Part shown: positions 17,521 through 27,805 of the stretch, in pieces
Position numbering within the stretch: the first letter of the stretch is position 1
Layout: the number at the start of each line of letters is the position of its first letter
Source: Agarophyton chilense
Lineage: Eukaryota > Rhodophyta > Florideophyceae > Gracilariales > Gracilariaceae
NCBI GenBank assembly: GCA_030374765.1
Contig: JARGXX010000013.1
Location: forward strand, 620,001 to 684,000
DNA length: 64,000 bases
Reading direction: 5' to 3'
The notes under the pieces: model-generated
Seen by the model: only the letters and a program-made list of their open reading frames with translations
The model's database searches: none
Told to the model about the DNA's origin: nothing
Made by a program: the position numbers and the translations under genes

Positions 17521-20500
17521 GCGCAGCGACGGCACAAAAAAGACATGCGCAGCAAGCGGAAGCGACACAAAAAGGCGCCAAATGCGACAGCGCGCCATTT
17601 GCGCACGCGACGACGGGGGGGGGGGGGGGGGGGGGGGATGTAGAACACGCGCGTCACACGCGCATCTCTCGAACGAAAAGGAAGGAAAGGCCCAGCAACA
17701 GCAACAACAAAGCGCCGATTGCCACACGCCAGCGCACACGACGGCGGCGGATGGGCGCACAGAACAAGGACACGTGTGACGGTCCGTACGCGTTTGAGGG
17801 CGTGTGTCCCTCAGGAGAGAGAGGGAATAGGGCGGCGGCGGGAGCGCGAGCGCGCACGTGGTGCTGCGCTGTTTCTTTGCAGCAGTGGTGTACATATATG
17901 TGTACCCGGTGTATTTTTCGCCACGTGCGCGTCGCACGCGCCCGACTTGCGTCCTGCGACCGGCGTGCTCTCTTGCGACGCAACAAACCACACACACGCG
18001 CGTCCCACTATCTCCCTTGCACGCACGTCCGAAAAAGCACGCGCACTCAAAGCAAGCAACTCATCCAAAATCACAAAACTCAAAAAAACAAAAAAAAATC
18101 GCTTTTCTTCCAGACGGTCCGCACGCAGACGCGTGTGGCGCGACACGCACAAAACACGCGCCACAGCGCGTGCGTGTGCGCCACAAAGGCGGCAAGTTTT
18201 CAGCATGTCAAACTGATAGCGTTCGCTTGCTTGCGCAACGCAAGCGCGCCGCACGGCACAGACGACGGACACTGCGTGCGGACCGCGGCCATTATTTTTG
18301 GCACGCGTGTGTGAGTGTGTGTGTGTGTGCTCCGGAAATAGCGCGACGACGGAGATGAGATGAGGGTGGGTGGGAGGGGGATGGTCGGGGCGTTGTGTGT
18401 GTGGCGCTTGGTGCCAGAGGTCGAGTGTTACTACTTGTATTAAATGCATGCGCGTCGACGCGCCGTGAGCTTTTGTCCATCACGCACACGCGCGCGCGCG
18501 CGCGCGCGTTGAACGCAGTGCGAGCTGGCGCGACGACGCACTACTGTGGGCTGTGGGCGGACGCTTGGGCGCGCGTGGCCGGGCGAAAACGCCGATGGCA
18601 ATGGGGAATCAAGTATAAACGGCGTGTCACTGCGCAGCTGCGTTATGACGAGATTGCGCCGCTGCCTTGCGTCCGTAACAGAGCGCGCGCGCGCGCGCGC
18701 ATTAACCGTCGTCGTTGTGTACGCAAAGCGGCCGTCAGTGGCCGCCCGCCAAAGCGCGGGAAAGGCTGTTGTGTGTGCGTAAAAAGAAAAAGACGTGTGC
18801 GCGCCGGTCGTGAGACCCCGCCATGTCGGCACCATGTGAAAGGAGGTACTAAAATGTGGCCGCCGTGTCCCGTCGCTCATGGCGCACTTTCGAACAGCAC
18901 ACATGCATGCAGCCTTGCTCTTTTCACTACTCGCCGCTGCGCATATAAAAACGAACAAGCCGTCTCGAGACGGGTGCGCCCCCGAGACGTCCCACAGTAG
19001 TTTGTCTCGTCTGTTTCACATGGTGTAAATAGGCGATCAAAGCCAACGCTAATTGAACAAGCGCGCACGCACTCAATCTGCACAAACTGCTGAGCGGTGG
19101 AGCTCACCCCACCATTCACGTTCATCGTATCTTCATTCAATCCCAATCTCTGTCCCTGCCGTGCCACACATGTGCGCACTCGAGATATGTCCCCGCCCCA
19201 CCCCTCCGCCTCCCGCCCACCGCCTTGTGCGTACCAAAAATAGACCGCACCATACCGCACCGCCCGCCTCTTCAACCCCCCGCACCCCCACCACCACCAT
19301 CCCGATCCTACCTAGAAAAAAAAAAAAAAAAACCTCTTTCCACGTCAACCGCCCTACTCGTCTCGTCACCACGCTCCGTTCCCTTCAAACATCCCTGTAC
19401 GTTATCGTTCGTCTCGTCCCGCCCACCCCAAAACCCCACAAAATGCTCCCGAGACAATCTCTTAACACCCGCCAAGCAACAGGCAACTTTCAGCTTTCAT
19501 CATCCCCGAGGTCGTGAGTCTCTGAATAAAAGGGGCAAAAAAAACACTCCAATCCCCGCGCATGTGAATTTCTTTATCTTGACGGCTTTCCTGTACCTAC
19601 TCAAACAAATACACACACGCACTCACACGCACTCACACACACACACACACACACACTCTCTCTCTCTCTCTCTCAAGTCCCAAACGCAGCACAGCACATG
19701 AAATCACACACGAGCTTGTTCCTCTCAGCAATAATAATATGCCCCCGCACACTCTCCCAAAGTAGACAAATTAAAGAGCCCACAACCCCCCACCCCTCGC
19801 AGCGGCGGAGAACCACCGTCACAATTCGTCTCTTACTCATCAGTACATATGACGAGTGAATGACTGTCATTTTGCTGATGAACGCTCTCGAGTGCAACAC
19901 GCACATCAACTCTTTATGACACGGTTTATAAATGCAGCCTTCGAGAGCAGCCTAGCTTCAGATGTAATGAGAGTTCTCATGTTTTCACTCCATCCCGCAA
20001 TTTCCTCTTCACCAAACATAACTCATATGCACGTTCGGTTAGCGTCATACCATTCATCATTCGTTTGTTCGTGCCGTCATTGCTCATTGTTCCATTCATG
20101 CAGCTGCTCATGCTGCGGTCTGGCCTCCTCATCAACAACGCGTTTTGCACCCGCCATTGAGCTTATTTCGTTGCGCTTCTTGCACGTGTATCTACCTCAG
20201 GTAAGCATACCCCCTCTCCTTCGCAGCACTCAACATTTGGGTGCCGTCGCTTTGCGTTTGAACACTTTTGAATGATGGCACACATGAATTGCAAACCCTT
20301 ACCGTTTGGCACTGCGCACTTGTTCTTAGCCCTGTCGTTGTACTGTGTTGCTGCGCACAGCTTGTTGAATGGATGACGACCCAAGTCCACGTCCAAACAA
20401 CATTGCAGCCTCCTGCTGTACATACACACATATCTACAGTGTAGCCACCACCAAACAGAAAACAGCATGTTGTGTGTGGTGGGTGCAAAGTGCAGCAGCG

Positions 20501-21538
20501 ACATCAAACGCGTCTAGCAACGTGTCGGGTAGACTAGCCGACGCGATTGCGAAACATTCAACAGCTTTTGATTAAATACTTGCCTGTGAATCAGAGCGAA
20601 ATGGATTTGACAAAGCAGAAATGAAGCAATACCAAAGGCTGAGAAGAAGCAACAGCTGGATATTGTGATTTGGGCAACGCTCACTCAAAAGCCACCTACA
20701 CCAGTAGATAGAGCGCGCACACATGTGATTTGTTCGGAATATCCCTCTTGGGCGCATACATTTGCGTTTGCTAACAGCCATCAACACTGCGCTGTATAGA
20801 TCTGTCAGGTAGTCGATTCTTGTCGCGAGTGCCGCAGATGCGTTTTTTGCCGATTCGGCTGCGAATGGTTCGCATGGCCTCCAGGCGGCGATGTGGGGCG
20901 GCGAAGAAGGACGAGGAAGAACGAACGGCTGTTGGGTGCGAGCGGAAGAACACAATTCACGTGGCCAGGAGAGACACATGTTCTCGGAAGGCGCCCACAT
21001 TTCTCCGACGAAACCACGCGCACGCGCGCATTCGTGCGACGCAGCAAGGAGCGGTTTAAGGCACCGGGCGCTTGCCAAAAAAAAAAAAAAAAAAAAAAAG
21101 GTCCAAAGTTGATCCGAAAATAGTTGCGTTTCGAGGCAATGGTATCAAACGCAATCGAATTTACAGACAAGCTTTTCTCCAAAAGCTTCTGCGAAACGCA
21201 TGCATGCGACGTGGAATCTCGCAATCAAGATCGCGACAGAGGAACACAGCCTTGCAGCAACTTCCACTGCCCTTCACCGCGCTCTTGCTCCCATATCATT
21301 GGATGCGCTCCACTGCCCCCGGTTTCTGCGCAATGTCCTTCGCCAGCAGTTTCCAATCACCGTCAGCAACATCGTCACTCATGTTGATTTCGACTCTGTA
21401 CTGTACAACCAAACCCAAACCTGCTCAAAAGCTTTTTGTTCCGCCGACCCCCGTCGTCTCTTATCCCGAAACTGCCCATCCTCAGAGCGCAAATCCCCAT
21501 CCGTTTCGCCAAAACGCCGCGCTTAACGTCGCGCCGTC
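17521..21538. other. Long spacer between the divergent bZIP and malic enzyme genes
   Basis: About 4 kb. (GC)n tracts at ~18488-18510 and ~18681-18701, (CA)n(CT)n at ~19635-19675 and a poly-A run at ~21077-21100. A plus-strand TATAAAA stands at 18944-18950 with no convincing ORF downstream. CACGTG occurs near 17769 and 17855. ORFs here are Cys/His/Arg-rich readings of GC-rich DNA and lack domains. An unrecognised non-coding or spliced transcript cannot be excluded. Confidence 0.4.
21200..21526 (+). other. Upstream ORF in frame with malic enzyme
   Basis: A 108-codon ATG-initiated ORF ends at the TAA at 21524-21526, in the same frame as and only 12 nt before the malic enzyme ATG. It has no recognisable domain; its N-terminal part is Ala/Leu/Arg-rich. 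It may be chance, a uORF, or a former N-terminal extension cut off by a stop codon. Confidence 0.3.
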
Positions 21539-23182
21539 ATGACACACCCCGTTCTTTCCAACCCTCGATCCAATCGAAATCGCCGCTTCACGCTCGCAGA
21601 GCGAGAGAAGCACAACTTGGTCGGTCTCGTACACCCTGCCAACCCGCGAACTCTAGAGCATGAGATTCATCGCCTCGTCAAAGCCCTTCAGCACCTCCCC
21701 GACTCCCTTTCGCGCTATCAGTTTCTCATGCATGTACTGGCAAACGATGAACAGCTCTTCTTCGCTGCTGTGCAGAGCAACGTGCGGAAGCTTTTGCCAA
21801 TGATCTATACCCCGACTGTGGGCGAAGCGTGTCAGCATTACTCTGATCTGCATATCCCTCTCCGCGGTTTGTGGATCGGCATTGATCAGCGCGGCCGCGT
21901 GGATCAGGTGCTCGCCAACTGGCCTGAAACCGATGTCAGAGCAATCGTCGTCTCGGATTGTGAGCGCATTCTCGGCCTGGGTGATCTTGGTGCCAATGGC
22001 ATGGGAATTCCAGTCGGAAAGTTGTTGCTGTACTCTGCTTGCGGAGGTATTCGTCCAGAGCATTGTTTGCCTGTCGTGCTTGATGTCGGGTGCAACACGC
22101 CTTCTATTCGAAACAATGAGAATTACATTGGTCTCGATCACCATCGTGTCACTGGCGCCGAATATGACGACTTTGTGCAAGAATTTATTGACGCTGCCGT
22201 GAAACGCTTTGGAAACAGCTGCTTAATCCAGTTTGAAGACTTCGGAAACTCCAATGCCTTGCGCTTGCTCAAACAATACCGCAACAACGTGTGTTGCTTC
22301 AACGACGATATCCAAGGCACTGCCGCTGTCGGGCTTGCCGGTATTCTCACTGCATTGCGTGTGGATGGCGTACCTTCCTCGCTACTGCACCACAAGTTCT
22401 TATTCTTAGGCGCCGGTAGTGCCGGTATTGGCATTGCTAGACTCATCGTTCTCGCATTGCAGAGGGAAGGGATGGAAGAAAAGGAAGCTCTTCAAAAATG
22501 CTGGTTTGTAGACTCAAAAGGTCTTGTGTACAACGGACGTGAGCACATCAGCGAAGCAAAACGAGATTTCGCGCACAAAGTCAGCCCTGACATCGCTCAG
22601 GTGGGCAACGGCGGGCTGTTGAAAGTTATCAAGGCCGTCAAACCTACTGCCTTGATCGGCGTTAGTACAATTGCAGGCTCGTTTACTGAAGACGTGATTC
22701 GCGAGATGGCAAACATCAACAAGAGGCCAATTATATTTGCATTAAGCAACCCCACGAGTAAGTCGGAGTGCACTGCAGAGGAAGCTTATAAGTACAGCGA
22801 CGCTAGAGTTATCTTCGCCTCAGGTTCTCCGTTCCCATCCGTAAAGTTAGGAGATGGACGTATGATGGTGCCCGGGCAGGGAAACAACGCGTACATATTC
22901 CCTGGCATGGGTTTGGGAGTCTTGCTCTCGCAAACAACCAGCGTTCCAGATTCAATGCTCCTTGCCGCTGCAGATACGTTAAGTCAAATGGTGGAGATGG
23001 AACAGTTAGCAACGGGATGCATGTATCCAGACTTGTCGAGTTTGTTGGATATTTCAGCGGCTGTAGCGAAAGCGGTTTGCGACGAGGCAAAACGGTTGGG
23101 CCTTAACCAGGTCGATGTATCGGATTTGGACGTGTCGAAAATTCGCCAGGGCATGTACGAACCAGGTAGGACCTTGAATTAG
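21539..23182 (+). CDS. NADP-dependent malic enzyme
   Basis: A 547-residue enzyme that decarboxylates malate to pyruvate with reduction of NAD(P)+. The start is fixed by an in-frame TAA 15 nt upstream. Family landmarks: LPMIYTPTVGEACQ with catalytic Y90; LGDLGANGMGIPVGKL with K161; QFEDFGNSNA with metal ligands E233 and D234; CFNDDIQGTAAV with D256/D257; then the dinucleotide-binding GAGSAGIG at 291-298 and FALSNPTSKSECTAEEAY. The length and the absence of a clear leader suggest a cytosolic form. NADP rather than NAD preference is the usual eukaryotic case and is not proved by sequence. It would supply NADPH and pyruvate. Intronless; all catalytic residues are intact. Confidence 0.95.
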   Translation: MTHPVLSNPRSNRNRRFTLAEREKHNLVGLVHPANPRTLEHEIHRLVKALQHLPDSLSRYQFLMHVLANDEQLFFAAVQSNVRKLLPMIYTPTVGEACQHYSDLHIPLRGLWIGIDQRGRVDQVLANWPETDVRAIVVSDCERILGLGDLGANGMGIPVGKLLLYSACGGIRPEHCLPVVLDVGCNTPSIRNNENYIGLDHHRVTGAEYDDFVQEFIDAAVKRFGNSCLIQFEDFGNSNALRLLKQYRNNVCCFNDDIQGTAAVGLAGILTALRVDGVPSSLLHHKFLFLGAGSAGIGIARLIVLALQREGMEEKEALQKCWFVDSKGLVYNGREHISEAKRDFAHKVSPDIAQVGNGGLLKVIKAVKPTALIGVSTIAGSFTEDVIREMANINKRPIIFALSNPTSKSECTAEEAYKYSDARVIFASGSPFPSVKLGDGRMMVPGQGNNAYIFPGMGLGVLLSQTTSVPDSMLLAAADTLSQMVEMEQLATGCMYPDLSSLLDISAAVAKAVCDEAKRLGLNQVDVSDLDVSKIRQGMYEPGRTLN

Positions 23183-24223
23183 AGCAATGCAATGGATGAA
23201 GCTCGTGCGCAAGTAACGTACATGGCCGGTTGGGAGGGAAGAAGTGGCTGTACTGGTGTGATCATTGTTGCATTCAGTGGTAGAATGACAGTGGTGGATG
23301 GCTGCCTGGTGCGAATCGGGGCACGAGAGCGATGAAGACGTGGGGGTTGTCGCGTTCGGGAGCGACCTCGACGTCGCTGGGAACTCGGCTGCGAGTCTGT
23401 GTGCGGTTGTTCGACATTCATGTTCATGTTCATGTTAGTGTGCGGGGTTTTATACCGTCACTTTTCTCAGACCTCAGCAGTATTAGTATTATATAGTCTC
23501 GGTTTCTGGAGGCTCCGAGCATTGAAAACATGTTGAATATGACTCGTCGAGATGGTTGCTTTGGAGAATGTGGCCTTAGATAGGTATAGCTGACAGTGAG
23601 TATTGCATTTGATAGCTGGAATGCTGGGCACGCAGCTGTTGGCTAAGATGAGAGTGGTGCTCGATTCGGGACCGAAGGTTTTCGCCACGGACTTTCCGAC
23701 CCACTTTTTGGCCTTGCAACCTTGTTGCTTGTCAACAGTGTTGAAGACCCATGGTCCAACCGTTGGAATTGCCCTGTGAGGTGAATGAGATATGAGGGCG
23801 AAGCACTTACACTGCCGTTTACAAAACTTTGCCGTTGTCGGCAATCGTCTAAACGTATGTAACGAAGCGTAGGTTCAAGGGTATGTCACCGCGCTGGTGA
23901 GATGACAGCCCGCGATTGCTGATTGCCAGGCTAGCGGCTAAGGTAGGAAGCGAAGACTGGTCTCGAAGCGAGAAAGCAGATAGTTTGCACTGCAAGCCTT
24001 GCAGGGCTCTTGGTTGGTGTTGGTACCTGAGCGTTGTTTTTTGGGAATAAAACACCTTGCTCAGCAATTGGTAAATCGTCGCATCGCTAATCGATGCTCC
24101 CAGAAGCATAGAGTGCTTGGTGACGAACAGATCGCCGGCGTTGGTGCATCGAAATCCCTCCACGGTGTCGGTGTTGGTATGACGACGACGACAGATGCTC
24201 TGAGCAACACCGACGGCAACGCC
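23183..24223. other. Spacer with an unresolved minus-strand coding candidate
   Basis: Past malic enzyme. On the minus strand there are open stretches at 24226-23849 (starting MGVAVGVAQSICRRRHTNTD, 125 codons) and 23844-23467. A GTAAGT...CTCACAG intron-like segment lies near 23813-23777. No family is recognised and the frames could not be joined into one convincing model. The 24226 ATG overlaps, within CCATGG, the ATG of the plus-strand gene that follows. Confidence 0.35.
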
Positions 24224-24224
24224 C

Positions 24225-24914
24225 ATGGTTCGTGCGTTTCATGAACTACTGGAGATACTGCGTCGCCTACAAGACAGAAAATTGCTGCTCTTCGACCATG
24301 AGCAACGCAAAATGGTACACGCAGCGATGGTGATGGCAATAGATACGCCGCGGCGCGCGGCACCGTGCGACGTAGCAGACCGGTGAGCAGCACTGCAGAA
24401 TGCACCACGCGCGTGCGATCGCAAGCCGCGCTTCCCGCATCGGAGTCGCCATCGTCGCTCCGCGCGGCTTCGATCCACACGTGATGCGACGCAGCGCTGG
24501 GGAACCACTGACCTTTCTGCTCGCGTGGCGCTTAGCGCTTGTCTCCCAGCAGGCGCCGCTCTTGTCGTTGGCGCCTATACAGTCTCCGCTGTCCTCCCCG
24601 CTCTCGCAATCGAAAGCTCCGCCGCCCACGTGCAGAAGTCTGCCCTGCTGGGCTGTGTCAGCGGCACGTACAGACCCTGCCAGCGGCCACGTCATGTGCA
24701 AATTGGTCAAGTGCAAGGGTAACTCTCAACCGTGCAAATCGGTTCCCGAGTACTCGTTCAACACTTTCCCCCCCGGTCACGACCTTTAACTCCCGGCCCG
24801 TCGTTGCCCTACGTCCCCGTCACCATCTTCCAATCCACCTCCCACCCCGTCTCCCACCACTACTCCGGCTCGCCCAGCTCGCCGAGTGAGCTACAGCGCG
24901 TTGCCTCGCGCTAA
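24225..24914 (+). CDS. Small spliced gene, predicted single-pass membrane protein of unknown function
   Basis: Exon 1 (24225-24382) encodes 52 residues beginning MVRAFHELLEILRRLQDRKL, a basic amphipathic helix-like segment; an in-frame TGA at 24201 fixes the start. A GTGAGC donor follows. A CTGAC branch-like site and TTAG acceptor at 24535 close a 153-nt intron in the right phase. Exon 2 (24536-24718) carries one hydrophobic segment (AALVVGAYTVSAVLPALAI), then a Cys-containing tail, and ends at a second donor-like G/GTAACT. A final short exon from ~24877 with an in-frame TAA at 24914 is plausible but uncertain. Protein ~120-130 residues. No family is recognised; an organellar or endomembrane protein is one possibility. 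Confidence 0.5.
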
Positions 24915-26370
24915 ACCCTCAAAGCGCTACTATACAAGCAACACTGCACTAAGCAAGAGCACACTCTCTTCGCTGCGAGCTTGCACTGGTCGGCAACTAG
25001 TCATCACCTTTCGCTCAAGGACCATCACCCACTTCCGATCACACCCGTAGTACTTTGAGCCAACGCCCAGACAGCATCTGTCTGTGATATTTGAGGTCAT
25101 GGATCGAGCATTTGAACTTGCTTGACATGAGCTTTCACTCAAACACTTTTACACATTTGACTAGACACGGCTTCTGGTCCTTAAGCGAGCGATTTATTGC
25201 GCGGTTTGATCTTTCGCTCAAGAGTACTTCAGTATGTTCTACCATCTCTTTCTGCAGCGTCTCAACTTATACAGCGCAGCAGGTGGAACCATAGATTAAA
25301 CTGTAACATCTTCAGGGCATCGATTACGTGTTTGTACTAATGCAGCCTTGTGCTTGTGACCGTTCAATTATGCGTACCCGTGTGTATTTGGGCACTCTAG
25401 TCTACTTGAACAAATGAGAAGACGGACGATTCTTCCTTAACAGAAAGACTATTGCTTCAACAAGATCCGAATGTTTGCCACGGCAGTCAGAAGGGTCCCA
25501 GGATGCATTTGTGGTTCTTCAACCTGTTTGCGGACATTGATGCTCTCTTGTAGGTCCTCGACCTAGGAGGAAATCTGGGTAATCAAATCTGCAGTTTGTA
25601 TCCAAGCTACTGTGTGCTGAACAGAAAACCATCAGATCCCAACGTTTTTAGTCTGTGTGAGCATTTCGTTCATTGTAAACATTGCCATTTATCTTGTTTC
25701 TCCCCTTCTGACTCTATTTCATTCCTGGAAAGCACTCGAAGAACTCTAAACGTGACATGTCCCCGTTGGAACAGCACGCAGTGCAGAAGTCTGCAAACCT
25801 TTTTTTATGTCCCAATTCAAGCATCTCTTCCGGGTAATTCTATACTGCTATTTTATCATACACATGCAAGTCTATCATTGGATCACTTCTAAGTTTGTAA
25901 CTGTTACGTTATGATAGTTTCGCCATACCCTACCCCGCGCTTCTTAAAATGTCTCTACAGTGTCGTGCTTTCACGCGATCTCAAATAATACCTGATGGAA
26001 GTTGTGGATGGATGATTTTCCCTACAAACTCAGTGTGGAAGTGATTGTACCAAAACATGGGGTTGAGTGAAGCCCGATCCAGTTTGTTGTCACAACGCTT
26101 GTGTCCACGAAGCACACAACACGGAGACGCGAATGCCGCCGCCACTGTTGGAAACTTGGAGTAACCAGCGTCTTCCTTTTCACAAATAAACTGTTCCCTT
26201 CACGGATACGAGTAATTGTGGTAACACAGTTGACGGCTGTTTCGCGTTTATACCGCCGAAACTTAGCCAATGGTATCGCACTGCTTGGCAATCCTTTTGA
26301 ATAGAAGAGCAGGCGATCTGGGCCTATCGAGGCCTCCGTTACCGAAAAACTATTCGATTACTAACCGATG
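24915..26370. other. Intergenic, transition from gene island to repeats
   Basis: About 1.45 kb of falling GC content. Short ORFs (for example 25596-25892 plus and 26291-26022 minus) have no recognisable features. No repeat is evident before 26371. Confidence 0.35.
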
Positions 26371-26868
26371 CTATGCTTGAGCTTTTAGTAGCGTTTGTAG
26401 CTCTAAGCGTAGCCTTTTGCAGAGATATAAGGCCAAACTTGCTAAAGATTCTATTATTGACAGTGTCGACGTACAGTGATGGATCACAGCAGGTTATCGG
26501 CTACTAGGAGCGCTGTGCCGTTTAGAATTAGCTGGTGCACGATATATTAAAGATATATCGTGAAACGAGCTCTGAAATGTATGGTGAGCTTGGTTAAGGA
26601 CATTTTATTTTAAAAGCAATGGGGCAGTTGTAGCATATTATGCCGTTCAAACTGCCTCCGAAACTGTAACTTGCAGTGTCGACGTACAGGCGCAAACTTA
26701 GCAACTTGACTGCCGCTAGTGGCGCTGCGCGCCTTAGCAGCGGCCGCGGCACGCACATATTTCCGTTTGAACTGCCTCCAATACTATTACTTGCAGTGTA
26801 GACTTAAAGTGACGGACTTTGCAACTTGACGGCCGCTAGCGACATACAAGCAAGTACTTTGCAACTTG
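26371..26868. repeat. ~497-bp dispersed repeat, copy 1
   Basis: Matches 27069-27565 in the same orientation at an offset of 697-698 nt, with scattered substitutions (estimated >90% identity by eye). It starts CTATGCTTGAGC and ends GCAACTTG. It contains a perfect 10-bp hairpin (26538-26547/26553-26562, loop TAAAG) and two diverged internal units with the shared core CTTGCAGTGT...GCAACTTGAC(T/G)GCCGCTAG. Non-coding. Confidence 0.85.
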
Positions 26869-26875
26869 TGCACTC

Positions 26876-26982
26876 AATAATTATTGGGTGGGAGTGCATT
26901 TTTGTGCCACGGGTCAGACGTGTAGAGAAATTTGGCGCGAGGTGGCCCCCCCTCATACCGATGACAATCATTACTAGGGAGA
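26876..26982. repeat. ~107-bp repeat, copy 1 (MITE-like)
   Basis: Begins AATAATTATTGGGTGGGAGT and ends near CAATCATTACTAGGGAGA. Almost the same as 33711-33818. The ends are imperfect inverted repeats (AATRATTATTG versus GACAATCATTA). No coding capacity. Confidence 0.8.
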
Positions 26983-27068
26983 CAAAAGAAAGCGGCCTTC
27001 GGCCGCAGGCGGCGCTGCGCGCCGCGGTCGTTCTGCTCGACTATTTCGTTTCTATGAAGCTTATTATA

Positions 27069-27565
27069 CTATGCTTGAGCTTTTAGTAGCGTTTGTAGCT
27101 CTAAGCGTAGCCTTTTGCAGAGATATAAGGCCAAGCTTGCTGAAGATTCTATTATTGACGGTGTCGACGTACAGTGATGGATCATAGCAAGTTATCGGCT
27201 ACTAGGAGTGCTGTGCCGTTCAGCATTAGCTGGTGCACGAAATATTAAAGATATATCGTGAACCAGCTCTGAAATGTATGGTGAGCTTGTTTAAGGACAT
27301 TTTATTTTAAAAGCAATGGGGCAGTTGTAGCATATTATGCCGTTCAAACTGCCTCCGAAACTTTAACTTGCAGTGTTGATGTACAGGCACGGACTTAGCA
27401 ACTTGACTGCCGCTAGCGGCACTGCGCACCTTAGCAGCGGCTGCGGCACGCACATATTTCCGTTTGAACTGCCGCCAATACTATTACTTGCAGTGTAGAC
27501 TTAAAGTGACGGACTATGCAACTTGACGGCCGCTATCGACGTACAGGCAAGTACTTTGCAACTTG
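27069..27565. repeat. ~497-bp dispersed repeat, copy 2
   Basis: Second copy of the 26371-26868 repeat. Its hairpin (27236-27260) carries one mismatch. It continues into a further GCCGCTAGCGGCGCTGCGCGCC...GCACGCACA motif at ~27569-27613 that also occurs inside both copies. Confidence 0.85.
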
Positions 27566-27805
27566 ACGGCCGCTAGCGGCGCTGCGCGCCTTAGCAGCGG
27601 CCGCGGCACGCACAGTGGCGCCGGATATCTCTTTGTAGCACGAGAATGCATTGGTTACAAACTATCTTGGTGATTTGGCTTTTTATGGCTCTGTGCCTCT
27701 CTAATCCGGAATGGGAAAAAGTTTGAAGTTCAAAACAGGTTTACACGCAAAAAAATAGAAAATAATAACATTCTTTTGGCTGATTGTTTGAGCACTGATG
27801 CATAT

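Noticed and set aside
17284-17997. N-terminal extension of the bZIP protein to 17997
   Set aside because: It would encode C-run poly-Pro and Cys/Arg-rich leader across a TATA box; the ATG at 17283 starts normal protein sequence.
20571-21224. Overlapping minus ORFs upstream of malic enzyme
   Set aside because: They include a poly-Phe read of the poly-A run and have no recognisable features.
26528-26562. Helitron 3' terminus (hairpin followed by CTAA on the minus strand)
   Set aside because: The signature looks right, but both repeat copies continue ~155 nt past the CTAA with the same identity, so it is not shown to be an element boundary.
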